Positions 53,975-63,862 are shown, numbered from the stretch's first letter. The stretch is DNA of 64,000 bases from Bacteroidia bacterium (GCA_016787785.1 JAEUTO010000014.1:363710-427709), one strand, 5' to 3'. Notes: a model not told the origin generated them from the letters alone. Numbers and translations: made by a program.

Positions 53975-56398
53975 ATGGACCATTACCTTGACGAACTCAA
54001 TCCCGCGCAACGCGCCGCTACAATAGCTACCGAGGGTCCGGTAATGATCATTGCCGGCGCAGGCTCAGGAAAAACAAGGGTTTTAACATATCGCATTGCC
54101 CATTTAATGGAAAAAGGGGTTGACTCTTTTAACATTTTGGCGCTAACTTTTACCAATAAGGCTGCCCGCGAGATGAAGGCCCGTATTGCCCGTATTGTTG
54201 GCGAAAAAGAAGCAAAGAATCTTTGGATGGGAACCTTTCACAGCATCTTCGCAAAAATATTGCGTATTGAGGCTGAGAAACTTGGCTATCCCAACAACTT
54301 TACAATTTACGATACGGATGATAGTAAGAGTGTTATTAAAGAAATTTTAAAACAACTTAATCTCGACGATAAGATCTATAAACCTTCATTGGTTTTAAAT
54401 AGAATTAGCGATGCAAAAAACAAATTAATTTCGGCGGGCGCTTATTTAAATAATCCTATCACGCAAGCTGAAGATCAAGCCAGCAGAAAACCTATGCTTG
54501 GCCAGGTGTATTTAAATTATCAAAAAAGAAATTTTAAGGCGGGCGCCATGGATTTTGATGATCTTTTGTATCAAACCAACGTATTACTTCGCGATTTTCC
54601 GGATGTATTATTAAAATACCAAACAAAATTCAAATACATTTTGGTAGATGAGTACCAGGATACGAATTTTTCTCAGTACGTAATTATTAAGCAATTAGCC
54701 GCAAAGTTTGAGAACATTAGTGTTGTGGGCGATGATGCGCAAAGTATTTATGCCTTTCGCGGTGCCAACATACAGAATATTTTAAATTTCGAAAAAGATT
54801 ATCCAGACCTAAAAACATTTAAACTCGAACAAAATTACCGCAGTACAAAAACCATTGTAGGCGCGGCCAACCACATTATTGCCAATAATAAAGAGCAGTT
54901 CAAAAAAAATGTTTTTACAGATAATGAGGATGGGCAAAAAATAAAAATAATAAAAGCAAGTACTGATAACGAAGAAGGACAAAAAATAGTAGCAAGCCTT
55001 TCGGAAATTCGCATGAGCGAAAACGCTTTGAATAGCGACTTTGCTATACTTTACCGTACCAACGCACAATCCAGAGCCTTTGAAGAATCTTTGTTACGTC
55101 TAAATATTCCATACAGAATATATGGTGGTTTAAGTTTTTACCAACGCAAAGAAATAAAAGATGTATTGGCGTATTACCGTCTTACAATAAATAATAGTGA
55201 TGATGAGAGCTTAAAACGCATCATTAATTATCCTGCAAGAGGTATTGGCCAAAGTACACTTGACAAGATAAGCGTTGCGGCCGCAGAGCATGATATTAGC
55301 ATGTGGACGGTGATAAGCAATTTAAAAGATTTTAATTCTGGTCTCGGTATCAATGCGGGCATAGCTTCAAAAATAGTTGATTTTGTAGCGCAAATAAAAT
55401 CTTATAGCTTATTGATACCTTATAAAGATGCATTTGAATTAGGAAACCAAATTGCAGTAAACTCGGGAATAGTAAAAGAATTATATTCTGATAAAACCCC
55501 TGAAGGAGTTGCCAGGTATGAGAACGTTCAGGAATTATTAAATGGCTTAAAAGATTTTGTTGAACAACCAAGAACACCGCAGGAAGAAGAACTAAACGAT
55601 GTAATAAAAGCGTCTTTGCAAAAAGATGAAGAAAATTTATTTGCTGACGAAACAGATGCAAAGTTAAAAACGCTGGATGAGTTTATGCAGGAAATTACCC
55701 TGCTTACAGATAAAGATAAGGACGAAGATAAAAATGCAGATGAAGTTAGTTTAATGACCATTCATGCTGCAAAAGGTTTAGAGTTTAAATATGTTTTTGT
55801 AGTTGGTTTAGAAGAGAATTTATTTCCATCACAACTGTCTTTGAATAGTCGCAGCGACCTTGAAGAAGAAAGACGTTTGTTTTATGTTGCCATTACCCGT
55901 GCCGAAAAGCAAGCCACGCTTAGCTATGCAACTATGCGTTACCGTTACGGCAATGTTTTATATTGCGAACCAAGCCGTTTTATTGATGAGATAGACAGCA
56001 AATTTTTAGATTATCCCGAAGAGCAAAGGACGCCGCTATTTGGCAATGACACCTTTGATAAATTCAGAAATGATTTTAATGCCGGTTCAAAAAAAGATAT
56101 TGGTTTCGGGAAAAATAAAAATGGCGACAGTAAATCCGGCGCTACCTTAAATTTTAATCCACCGCAAAAAAAATTAATTAGTTTAAATTCAAAATTTGCA
56201 ACTAGCACCTCTACCCCGGTAGATCTTTCTTTAAATAAAGCCTTGCAACAAGGCGATTTTGTTTCGCATGAAAAATTTGGCAAAGGCCAAATAGTTCTGC
56301 TAGAAGGAAATTGGCCCGAAACCAAAGCAACTATTCAGTTTGAAAAAGAAGGCACAAAAAATTTACTTTTAAAATTTGCGCGGTTAAATAAGGTCTGA
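53975..56398 (+). CDS. UvrD/PcrA-type DNA helicase
   Basis: An 807-residue superfamily 1A helicase. Motifs in order: Walker A IIAGAGSGKTRVLTYR (about 27-42), Walker B LVDEYQDTN (about 224), VVGDDAQSIYAFRGA, LEQNYRST, LYRTNAQSRAFEE and MTIHAAKGLEFKYVFVVGLE, with VAITRAEK near the end. A C-terminal Tudor-like segment (GDFVSHEKFGKGQIV) is typical of PcrA/UvrD. It unwinds DNA in nucleotide-excision and replication repair. The family name UvrD or PcrA is not resolved, so I leave the symbol empty. Confidence 0.94.
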   Translation: MDHYLDELNPAQRAATIATEGPVMIIAGAGSGKTRVLTYRIAHLMEKGVDSFNILALTFTNKAAREMKARIARIVGEKEAKNLWMGTFHSIFAKILRIEAEKLGYPNNFTIYDTDDSKSVIKEILKQLNLDDKIYKPSLVLNRISDAKNKLISAGAYLNNPITQAEDQASRKPMLGQVYLNYQKRNFKAGAMDFDDLLYQTNVLLRDFPDVLLKYQTKFKYILVDEYQDTNFSQYVIIKQLAAKFENISVVGDDAQSIYAFRGANIQNILNFEKDYPDLKTFKLEQNYRSTKTIVGAANHIIANNKEQFKKNVFTDNEDGQKIKIIKASTDNEEGQKIVASLSEIRMSENALNSDFAILYRTNAQSRAFEESLLRLNIPYRIYGGLSFYQRKEIKDVLAYYRLTINNSDDESLKRIINYPARGIGQSTLDKISVAAAEHDISMWTVISNLKDFNSGLGINAGIASKIVDFVAQIKSYSLLIPYKDAFELGNQIAVNSGIVKELYSDKTPEGVARYENVQELLNGLKDFVEQPRTPQEEELNDVIKASLQKDEENLFADETDAKLKTLDEFMQEITLLTDKDKDEDKNADEVSLMTIHAAKGLEFKYVFVVGLEENLFPSQLSLNSRSDLEEERRLFYVAITRAEKQATLSYATMRYRYGNVLYCEPSRFIDEIDSKFLDYPEEQRTPLFGNDTFDKFRNDFNAGSKKDIGFGKNKNGDSKSGATLNFNPPQKKLISLNSKFATSTSTPVDLSLNKALQQGDFVSHEKFGKGQIVLLEGNWPETKATIQFEKEGTKNLLLKFARLNKV

Positions 56399-56458
56399 TC
56401 AGATCTTTGTAATTTTTATTGTTTTTTTTTATATCTTTAATAAAATTAATATTTTATA

Positions 56459-57724
56459 ATGAGTAAAAAATTACATTTAGTTTGTCTTGCATTCCTTTGT
56501 TCATTCTTTGTGCATGCGCAAGCCCCTGTTGCCGGTTTTACGTTAGCTGGCCAACCTTGTATCAATGGCGCTTTTGAGCCAACAAATACTTCTACCGGAA
56601 GTCCAACGTTAACTTTCGGCTGGTCAATTGTTCCTGCAACAAATACTATACTACCGTCTGCAACCGCTGCCAGTCCAACAATTACGTTAGGCTCAGGTAA
56701 TTATACTATTACTTTAGTTGCAACAAACTCTCTTGGTACATCCAGTTACTCTCAAGCATTTACGGGTGTTACAACCTGCCCCGCTTGTTTAGATACTATA
56801 AGAATGATAAAGAAGGTTGATACCTTGGCAAAATATGCGGCAACCAATAACACATTGGTGTTAGGCTGCCAAACAGGTTTTGCGGGCTTTTTAACGGGAA
56901 CCAATTGTTATAAGGATAAAGAATTCGCGCAATATTTCCCGCCATCGAGTTACAGCAATACCCCATTACCACAGGTAAACAGTGTAATTGTTTTGTTTGA
57001 TAGTTTAGGTACAAAGGTGGGGTCACCATCAGGTGTGCCAATTTATTGCAAATTGTATGGAGGCACAATGGGTGCCGGCCCCAACTCTTTGATCAACCAG
57101 GTATCTGATCCTTTAAGTTCCATTGCTGGTGCAACAAATAAAACGGTAACAGTTAAATACTGTGGTAGTCCAACTTATACATTTACAGGAACAAAAATAA
57201 TTCCCTGGAAATTTAATTTTGGAGGAGTAATCGTTCCTACATCTGGATTTTTTGCTTCGGTGCAAACTCCCTGGGCTTCTTCACTTGACTCTATCAGGAT
57301 ATTTAGTAACACCAAAACAAATTTAAGTACAGACTCAAGCGGCTGGTTCTTACAATTTACCAATAACTGGAGAACATTACGTTATGGGCGTAACGCTAAA
57401 GTACAATTAGCAATTTTGCCAATTATCGCCTGCCAGGCCATACAGGGAATTGATGACCATGTGACAGATTTTAATTCTAACATTACGATTATGCCAAATC
57501 CAAGTAATGGACAATTCAGTTTAATATTTACATTATTAAAACATGAGACCGTAACCGTTAAAATAATTAATCCTCTGGGGCAAGAGATATCCACTGATAG
57601 AATTGAGAATGTGGCCAACCACATGACCAATATAGATTTACGGAACAGACCATCAGGAATATATTTTATTGAGGTCAGCAATGGCAACGAAAAGGTCACA
57701 AAGAAATTAATATTGACCAATTAA
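56459..57724 (+). CDS. T9SS type A protein with unnamed domain, paralogue lacking protease
   Basis: A 421-residue protein with signal peptide (MSKKLHLVCLAFLCSFFVHAQ). A PKD-like segment covers about 25-105. From about 109 a roughly 230-residue cysteine-containing region (CLDTIRMIKKVDTLAK, GCQTGFAGFLTGTNCYKD and KFNFGGVIVPTSGFFASVQT) matches the second half of the next gene's product. The T9SS type A end is IMPNPSNGQFSLIFTL to KKLILTN. It is a shorter paralogue of that gene, without the M43 domain. No catalytic motif is visible in the shared domain. A UUCG-loop terminator follows. Confidence 0.8.
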   Translation: MSKKLHLVCLAFLCSFFVHAQAPVAGFTLAGQPCINGAFEPTNTSTGSPTLTFGWSIVPATNTILPSATAASPTITLGSGNYTITLVATNSLGTSSYSQAFTGVTTCPACLDTIRMIKKVDTLAKYAATNNTLVLGCQTGFAGFLTGTNCYKDKEFAQYFPPSSYSNTPLPQVNSVIVLFDSLGTKVGSPSGVPIYCKLYGGTMGAGPNSLINQVSDPLSSIAGATNKTVTVKYCGSPTYTFTGTKIIPWKFNFGGVIVPTSGFFASVQTPWASSLDSIRIFSNTKTNLSTDSSGWFLQFTNNWRTLRYGRNAKVQLAILPIIACQAIQGIDDHVTDFNSNITIMPNPSNGQFSLIFTLLKHETVTVKIINPLGQEISTDRIENVANHMTNIDLRNRPSGIYFIEVSNGNEKVTKKLILTN

Positions 57725-57728
57725 ATTT

Positions 57729-57752
57729 AAACCTCCTTCGGGAGGTTTTTTT
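57729..57752 (+). terminator. UUCG-loop terminator
   Basis: AAACCTCC (57729-57736), TTCG loop, GGAGGTTT (57741-57748), then T-run. It ends the 56459-57724 transcript. Confidence 0.85.
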
Positions 57753-57887
57753 ACACACATTTTTTTATTTCCCCGCATAAATCTAAAATTTTAGCAGCGT
57801 ATTGAGTCAAAAGTCATTTTGAATGAGTGAAAAAATTTGCGTTGCGCTTGCTTTTTCTTAAATTTATCCATCGAAAAAAACAGCCAC

Positions 57888-60173
57888 ATGATCAAAAAAA
57901 TACTCATTTCAGGTTTTGCTTTTTTAAGCATCTCATTTTTAACTGCACAGAACGAAAAGAATACTGTGCCACCAAATCGTACCTGTGGTACAGAGGTTCC
58001 CACGCAGCAATGGGATGAGTGGTTCAATAAAAAAGTAGCTGAATACAAAGCATATTTGGTTGCCAATAAAATTCAAGCAACAAATTATACAATACCAGTT
58101 GTGGTTCACGTAATTCACTCTGGTGGCGCTGTTGGTGTAGGCGATAATATTTCTCAGGCACAGGTACAAGATCAAATTGCTATTCTTAATGCAGATTTTG
58201 CAGGCACAGGAACTTTTGTAGCTAACTGCCCACCGGTTTTTCAACCGGTTATTGCAAATTCAAATATTACATGGTGTTTGGCCGTCACAAATCCAACAGG
58301 TGGTGCTATGACTGAGCCGGGTATTGACCGTGTTCTTGCAACTTCAATTACAGGTATTACTTCTGTTCCTGCAAGTGGCTTTGCTACAGGACCAATAAAC
58401 AGTACTATTAAACCGGCTACCATTTGGGATCCTACAAGATATTGCAACATGTGGGTTTTAAAATTACAGAATGGTTTATTAGGTTACGCTACTTTTCCTG
58501 CTGGAACTACGTTAGCTGGTGTTACCGGTGGAGGAACTGCGACAACAGACGGAGTTGTTATGGGACATAATTATTTTGGAAGTATTGGTAGTGCAGCTGC
58601 ATCAGCGCCTTATCATCTTGGCCGTACAACAACACATGAGTTAGGACACTGGTTAGGTTTACGCCATGTTTGGGGTGATGGTAATTGTTTAACAGATTTT
58701 TGTGCTGATACCCCTACTGCAAAAACTTCAAACTTTGGTTGTAAAACTCATCCATATGGAACCAACCAATGTGGTGCAGGAACAAGTCCTAATGGTGAAA
58801 TGACAATGAACTTTATGGATTACTCTGATGACCCTTGTATGTATATGTTCACCATTGATCAAAGAACGCGCATGCAAACTGCTATGAGCCAGGGTACATT
58901 CCGTAATCTATTAGGTACCCACGGTTTATGCGCTGCAAGTAATCCTAATCCAGGGCCTGCTGTTGCAGCTTTTAACCTAGATAACCCTTGCGTAGGCCAA
59001 CCGCTTACCCCTAACAATACTTCAAGTGGTGGACCAACTCCAACATTTGCATGGAGTGCTTCTCCGAACACTGTAACGTTTTCGCCAAATGCAAACGTTG
59101 CTGCTCCTGCAATTACTTTCGGTAGTCCAACTACCTACACGCTTTTCTTAACAGCAACCAACTCGGTAAATGTTTCTAGTACCTCTATAGTTGTTGGGCC
59201 GCTTACTGCTTGCCCTAAACCCGCCGTGTGTATTGATACTTTAAATATGATCGGAAATAACGATACGTTAACAACTTATATTGCGCCAAATAATACGTTG
59301 ATCATTGGTTGCCAAACCGGTTACGCCGGTTTCTTAACAGGAACAAATTGTTATAAGGATAAAGAGTTTGCGCAGTACTATCCATCATCAACTTATAGCG
59401 ATACACCAGTACCGCAGGTAAACTCGGTTATCGTTCTATTTGATAGTTTAGGAACAAAACCAGGTCCTACCGGTGCTGGAACACAGATCTATTGCAAGAT
59501 CTACGGTGGAACTGTTGGATCAGGGCCTAATTCACTAATTGTACAAAAAGGTGATAGCTTGGGCAAGATAGCAGCAATGACAAATAAAACAGTTACTATT
59601 AAATACTGCGGCACTCCAAATTATACATTTACAACAACCAAAATAATTCCGTTTAAATACGACTTTGCTACGCCTGTACAAATTCCAAACTCTGGTTTCT
59701 TTGCTGCAGTGCAAACACCTTATGGTTCGTTACAAGATTCTATTCACATCTTTTGCAATAGAAAAACAAGCCCAAGTGTTGATTCAAGCGCCTGGTTATT
59801 ACAATTTGGCAATAACTGGAGAACGTTGCGTTACAACAGAAACGCAAAAGTGCATTTGGCTATATTACCGCAAATTACTTGCAGACCGATTGTTGGTATA
59901 GAAGAAAATGTTACTGTATTTAACTCCAATGTTACTGTTATGCCAAATCCAAGCAGTGGTTTGTTTAGTTTAATATTTACATTACCAAAACAGGAAGATG
60001 TGAACGTAAGGATCGTTAATCCATTAGGACAACAGATCTCTTCTGACAGGTTAGAGAACGTTAGTAATAACATGATAAACATTGACCTGAGTAACAGGGC
60101 TGATGGTATCTACTTTATTGAAGTGTCTAACGGAACAGAAAAAGTAGTTAAGAAGATCATCATTACACATTAA
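57888..60173 (+). CDS. T9SS-exported M43 (cytophagalysin-like) zinc metalloprotease
   Basis: A 761-residue protein starting at ATG 57888 with signal peptide MIKKILISGFAFLSISFLTAQ. An earlier ATG at 57837 would add 17 residues of non-signal sequence. The M43 catalytic motif HELGHWLGLRHVWG sits near 249-262, and the Met-turn is MNFMDYSDD. A PKD-like segment lies around 355-440, then the cysteine-containing unnamed domain (CIDTLNMIGNNDTL, GCQTGYAGFLTGTNCYKD) and a type A T9SS end (VMPNPSSGLFSLIFTL to KKIIITH). It should digest external protein. The unnamed domain is shared with the shorter gene upstream. Confidence 0.87.
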   Translation: MIKKILISGFAFLSISFLTAQNEKNTVPPNRTCGTEVPTQQWDEWFNKKVAEYKAYLVANKIQATNYTIPVVVHVIHSGGAVGVGDNISQAQVQDQIAILNADFAGTGTFVANCPPVFQPVIANSNITWCLAVTNPTGGAMTEPGIDRVLATSITGITSVPASGFATGPINSTIKPATIWDPTRYCNMWVLKLQNGLLGYATFPAGTTLAGVTGGGTATTDGVVMGHNYFGSIGSAAASAPYHLGRTTTHELGHWLGLRHVWGDGNCLTDFCADTPTAKTSNFGCKTHPYGTNQCGAGTSPNGEMTMNFMDYSDDPCMYMFTIDQRTRMQTAMSQGTFRNLLGTHGLCAASNPNPGPAVAAFNLDNPCVGQPLTPNNTSSGGPTPTFAWSASPNTVTFSPNANVAAPAITFGSPTTYTLFLTATNSVNVSSTSIVVGPLTACPKPAVCIDTLNMIGNNDTLTTYIAPNNTLIIGCQTGYAGFLTGTNCYKDKEFAQYYPSSTYSDTPVPQVNSVIVLFDSLGTKPGPTGAGTQIYCKIYGGTVGSGPNSLIVQKGDSLGKIAAMTNKTVTIKYCGTPNYTFTTTKIIPFKYDFATPVQIPNSGFFAAVQTPYGSLQDSIHIFCNRKTSPSVDSSAWLLQFGNNWRTLRYNRNAKVHLAILPQITCRPIVGIEENVTVFNSNVTVMPNPSSGLFSLIFTLPKQEDVNVRIVNPLGQQISSDRLENVSNNMINIDLSNRADGIYFIEVSNGTEKVVKKIIITH

Positions 60174-60192
60174 GAAATTAATATCTACCTTT

Positions 60193-60222
60193 AAACCCAT
60201 CCCAAAAAGGATGGGTTTTTTG
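60193..60222 (+). terminator. Terminator of the M43 protease gene
   Basis: AAACCCATCC pairs with GGATGGGTTT around a short CAAAAA loop, followed by TTTTG and TTT, 20 bases after the stop. Confidence 0.75.
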
Positions 60223-60253
60223 TTTTAGGTATCTACAAGTAACACTAAATAAT

Positions 60254-60940
60254 ATGCTTTTAAAGAGAATTACCATTTTATTTTTAGTTTTTATTGCTTT
60301 GCAAAGCTGTATGCTAAAAAGTAAAATGACTAAAATTGTTACAGACCACTACGCAAAAAAAGAAGCCTTAAAACCTGTAAATGTTGATAATTTAAAGATC
60401 AATACAGATCTAATTCGTTCGGTGCCGGGTTATTGCAGAAGCAGCTACCAACGTTTTTATACAGTGCCGCTATTAGTTTATTTCTTTTCAAGAGAAATAA
60501 TACGCTGCCAGGTAAATCCAAACATCTACGTTAACGCCACTAATAAAGAAATAAATAAACTATTAGAAAGCAATAAAGAAAAACTGGATAACAAGCAAAT
60601 AGAGATCGCTTATACAAGCATTCCAAACTCGTTCAATCACAGTTACAAACATCAGGTTGTTTCTTTACAATTTTTATTTTTTGGCTTTACCTTTTATACC
60701 AATAAAAACGAAACGTATAGTCCTATTGGTTTTATAAAACTAAATTATGTTGTTAGAGATAAGACCACGCAAAGCATTATTAAACAAGGCGAGTTAACAG
60801 AACAGATTGCAAATTTATATACCCTAAAAAATTCATACGAAAGCAGAAAAAAATTTGTTGAAGATTTTGTAAATTTATATGATATTAACACAACCAACGC
60901 TTGCCAACTTATTGCACAAAACCTGGTTAACCAACTTTAA
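60254..60940 (+). CDS. Lipoprotein of unknown function
   Basis: A 228-residue protein with signal peptide MLLKRITILFLVFIALQSC, a lipobox (LQSC) predicting lipidation at C19. The mature part is helical-beta mixed with two Cys (SVPGYCRSS and EIIRCQVNP). No recognised domain. It starts 81 bases after the protease stop, past a terminator, and 6 bases before the MBL gene, so those two may be one transcript. Confidence 0.7.
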   Translation: MLLKRITILFLVFIALQSCMLKSKMTKIVTDHYAKKEALKPVNVDNLKINTDLIRSVPGYCRSSYQRFYTVPLLVYFFSREIIRCQVNPNIYVNATNKEINKLLESNKEKLDNKQIEIAYTSIPNSFNHSYKHQVVSLQFLFFGFTFYTNKNETYSPIGFIKLNYVVRDKTTQSIIKQGELTEQIANLYTLKNSYESRKKFVEDFVNLYDINTTNACQLIAQNLVNQL

Positions 60941-60945
60941 AGCCT

Positions 60946-61785
60946 ATGAAACTATACTCAATAAACACCGGACATTTTAAACTGGATGGGGGCGCTATGT
61001 TTGGCGTGGTACCAAAATCAATGTGGAACAAATTAAACCCGGCAGACGAGAACAACATGTGCAGCTGGGCTATGCGTTGTTTATTAATTGAATACAATGG
61101 CCGCCTTATTTTAATTGATAATGGCATGGGTAACAAGCAAGATGCTAAATTTTTTGGTTATTATTATTTACACGGTAACGATACTTTAGAGAAGTCGTTG
61201 AACAAATACGGTTTTACCAGCGATGATATAACGGATATGGTGTTGACGCATTTGCACTTTGACCATTGTGGCGGAAGTATTAAATACAATAGCGACCGCA
61301 CAAAACTGGAGCCTGCTTTTAAAAATGCAAAATATTACAGCAACAAAAAACATTGGGACTGGGCTATAAACCCAAACCCGCGCGAGAAAGCAAGTTTTTT
61401 AAAAGAGAACATTTTACCTATACAAGAAAGCGGACAATTAAATTTTATTGACGGCGCCACAGAATTAATACCGGGCTTAACTTTTTTAGAAGTTAACGGA
61501 CACACAGAAGCCATGATGTTGCCAATTATAAATTATAACGACACTACTATAGCCTATATGGCAGATCTAATACCAAGCGCTGCACACATACCCCTACCCT
61601 ACGTAATGGCCTACGATATGCGTCCGCTTGCCACGATGCAGGAAAAAGAACTGATCTTAAACAAAGCAGTAGAAAACAACTGGAAGTTATTTTTTGAACA
61701 CGATAAAGAAATTGAATGCGTGAGTCTTGAAAAGAATGAAAAAGGTGTTAGAAAAAAAGATAGCTTTTTGTTGAGTGAGATATAA
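60946..61785 (+). CDS. MBL-fold metallo-hydrolase
   Basis: A 279-residue metallo-beta-lactamase-fold enzyme. The metal motif HLHFDHCGG (HxHxDH, about 104-112) is followed by VNGHTEAMM and YMADLIPSA, plus a final EHDKE His. It lacks a signal peptide, so it is cytosolic. It resembles quorum-quenching or general hydrolase members of the glyoxalase II-like class (STGHFKLDGGAMFG opening is common in lactonase-like members). The substrate is not readable. It starts 6 bases after the lipoprotein gene. Confidence 0.82.
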   Translation: MKLYSINTGHFKLDGGAMFGVVPKSMWNKLNPADENNMCSWAMRCLLIEYNGRLILIDNGMGNKQDAKFFGYYYLHGNDTLEKSLNKYGFTSDDITDMVLTHLHFDHCGGSIKYNSDRTKLEPAFKNAKYYSNKKHWDWAINPNPREKASFLKENILPIQESGQLNFIDGATELIPGLTFLEVNGHTEAMMLPIINYNDTTIAYMADLIPSAAHIPLPYVMAYDMRPLATMQEKELILNKAVENNWKLFFEHDKEIECVSLEKNEKGVRKKDSFLLSEI

Positions 61786-61845
61786 GATCCCGTTTTACTA
61801 TAAATTGTAGCCATACCTTTTTTATTTTCCGTATAATTTTACATT

Positions 61846-62970
61846 ATGATGATAACTCTGGAGAGGCTATGGCATAAAGAAAAAGATTGTCTTGCGGTTA
61901 AATTTAAGTATGACACAATTATATCAAATCAACTAAGGAAATTTACAGGCGCACGTTGGAGTTATACTCAAAAGGCTTGGTTGTTACCTTACAGCCAGCA
62001 GCTTATAAACGAAGTTTGCAAATTATTGAACGAAGGCAATTCGATCATTTTTAAAGATGACCTTAAAGAGGTTGAAAAACCAAAAACGCATAAAGAATTA
62101 CCACTTTCAAACGCGCTAAACGAATTAAGCGAAGAAACGCAGAAAAAAGTAAAAGAGTTTGAGAACTGGATGCATTCTAAAAGATATAGCAGCAGTACAA
62201 TTGGAACTTACACAGATGCGCTTAGAACATTTTTACGATTTTATGCTCACAAAGCGGTTTCCGAAATATCTAATAACGATGTAATTATTTTTAACAACGA
62301 GTATATTTTAAAAAATAAATTCTCAGCCTCCTATCAGAATCAAGTTGTGAATGGAATAAAGTTGTTTTTCAGAACGGTAGAAAATAAATCTATAAATATA
62401 GAAAGTATTCACAGGCCAAAAAAAGAAAAATTATTACCTAATGTGTTAAGTAAGGAAGAGATAAAACTTATACTTAACGCTCACAGTAATATAAAGCATA
62501 AGGCTATGCTAAGCCTTATATATAGTTGTGGATTACGATGTGGCGAATTAATAAGTTTACGATTGGAAAACGTAGATAGTAAGCGTGGCCTACTCCTTAT
62601 TAAGCAATCTAAAGGTAAAAAAGACAGAATTGTTCCGTTAAGCCTTAAAATATTAGAGTTACTGCGCATTTATTATATTGCCTGCAAACCCAAAGTATAT
62701 TTATTTGAAGGTCAAAAAACTTCAGAACCTTATGATGAAAGAAGTTTACAAAACGTGCTAAAACAATCGCTTGAAAAAGCAAAAATAACTAAACCCGTAA
62801 GCTTACATTGGTTAAGACATAGCTATGCCACACATTTATTAGAGAATGGAACAGATCTAAGATATATTCAAGAGTTACTTGGGCATAACAGTAGTAAAAC
62901 AACCGAAATTTATACTCATGTTAGTACTAAACATATTCAAAATATAACCTCACCTTTTGATTATTTATAA
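61846..62970 (+). CDS. Tyrosine recombinase/integrase (XerC/D-like, not IntI)
   Basis: A 374-residue site-specific recombinase. The first 75 residues form a small domain (FTGARWSYTQKAWLLPYS) before an SAM-like core-binding domain (about 97-180). The catalytic domain shows Arg in SCGLRCGEL, Lys in SKGKKDR, HxxR in LHWLRHSYATHLLE, His in LLGHNSSKTTE and the Tyr in IYTHVS. I do not find the additional patch of about 16 residues with the ALARKYPNA-like motif that defines IntI, so it is a Xer-type recombinase, though it sits at the head of cassette-like DNA. Orientation is toward the cassette, unlike most intI genes. Confidence 0.9.
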   Translation: MMITLERLWHKEKDCLAVKFKYDTIISNQLRKFTGARWSYTQKAWLLPYSQQLINEVCKLLNEGNSIIFKDDLKEVEKPKTHKELPLSNALNELSEETQKKVKEFENWMHSKRYSSSTIGTYTDALRTFLRFYAHKAVSEISNNDVIIFNNEYILKNKFSASYQNQVVNGIKLFFRTVENKSINIESIHRPKKEKLLPNVLSKEEIKLILNAHSNIKHKAMLSLIYSCGLRCGELISLRLENVDSKRGLLLIKQSKGKKDRIVPLSLKILELLRIYYIACKPKVYLFEGQKTSEPYDERSLQNVLKQSLEKAKITKPVSLHWLRHSYATHLLENGTDLRYIQELLGHNSSKTTEIYTHVSTKHIQNITSPFDYL

Positions 62971-63002
62971 TAATTTTGACTATATTTAATTTAAATAACC
63001 AG

Positions 63003-63069
63003 CCACTTTATGGCGGCAAGCCCACCGAAACTGGTGGTATAACCGCCAAAATATGGCGGATATAAACAA
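63003..63069. other. Possible attachment region (attI-like) with TGGCGG repeats and hairpins
   Basis: TATGGCGG occurs twice in direct orientation (63009-63016 and 63052-63059) with an inverted CCGCCA between them (63043-63048). An inner hairpin CCACC/GGTGG (63022-63037) sits inside. It lies between the integrase stop and the GTTAG core at 63070-63074. Repeats of this type could bind the recombinase, but that is inference. Confidence 0.45.
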
Positions 63070-63862
63070 GTTAGGGGTAATTAATGCAGACAGACCGAAT
63101 AGAAAAAAATGAGTCGTAACTATACAGACATTGACGTTGAAAAAAGTATCGCGACAAAGACAGCGAAATTCCCGGACTCGTTCATCGACGGACTCAATAT
63201 TCTGCTAGTCGTAGTGTTCTTTCTTTTTCTTTCAGGCATTTTAATCTTTGACATTAACCGAGACTTAAATTCTGGCGGACAAATTGACTTTCCGACACTC
63301 ATATTGGAAATGCTTGGGGCAATAATCTTTTTGTATGTCGCAATCCGTAAAATTACTGAAAAGCGAATGCTGACGTTTCAAACGAATCAAAACAAATCGT
63401 TCAATCATAAGTTTATTTCGTTCATGATGGACAAACTTAATTATTCTTCTCTTCTTGAAAATAATGACATTATAATTTATCAAGACCGCTCATTGTTTAT
63501 TGGTCTATATACCTACATTTATATTCCGTTGGACAATGAAATTCTATTTGTCGCAATTAAGGACCAAGAAAGACTACCGCTTCCTTCAATCGCTACATAT
63601 TGGACATTAAAAAGCGATTTAAAAAGGTGGTTAAATCATTTTGACAAACAGAAAAGCAAGGCGTAATCAAGACGTGCATTAACATACCCCTAACAGCAAA
63701 TAAACGTAAGCGGGCGGACTCGGTCAGCGCTCGGTGCAGAAAAGTGGTCGCTACCGCGTTTTTATTTTGCACCTCGCTAATAAACATTTATCTTCGATTA
63801 AACATTTGTGCGTATAGACAGAGGAAGTTTCAAAAGCCCGCCTTACGTCTATTTGCCAGCCG
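63070..63862 (+). mobile_element. Candidate gene cassette, integron-like
   Basis: If cleavage is after the G of each GTTAG core (63070 and 63862), the cassette runs 63071-63862. Its first 19 bases (GTTAGGGGTAATTAATGCA) are the inverted complement of 63675-63694 (TGCATTAACATACCCCTAAC) in 18 of 20 positions. Circularising it would pair these ends beside the arm hairpin. This matches the logic of integron cassettes, in which the core at the 5-prime end complements the inverse core at the start of attC. The single gene inside is listed separately. No second complete cassette is in the window to confirm it. Confidence 0.55.
63109..63666 (+). CDS. Membrane protein of unknown function (cassette cargo)
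   Basis: A 185-residue protein with two transmembrane helices (about 28-48 and 65-82) and a soluble C-terminus of about 100 residues (SFNHKFISFMMDKLNYSSLL, DNEILFVAIKDQE). I do not recognise the family. Codon choice differs from the neighbours, with many GAC, CGA and CTC/GTC codons where the rest of the window prefers GAT and TTA. That supports transfer. It could be a toxin, immunity or stress protein, but nothing in the sequence decides this. Confidence 0.6.
   Translation: MSRNYTDIDVEKSIATKTAKFPDSFIDGLNILLVVVFFLFLSGILIFDINRDLNSGGQIDFPTLILEMLGAIIFLYVAIRKITEKRMLTFQTNQNKSFNHKFISFMMDKLNYSSLLENNDIIIYQDRSLFIGLYTYIYIPLDNEILFVAIKDQERLPLPSIATYWTLKSDLKRWLNHFDKQKSKA

Noticed and set aside
61846..62970. 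Calling the recombinase a canonical integron integrase IntI
   Set aside because: The IntI-specific insertion between the conserved Lys and HxxR regions is absent. It is a Xer/phage-type tyrosine recombinase by motif.
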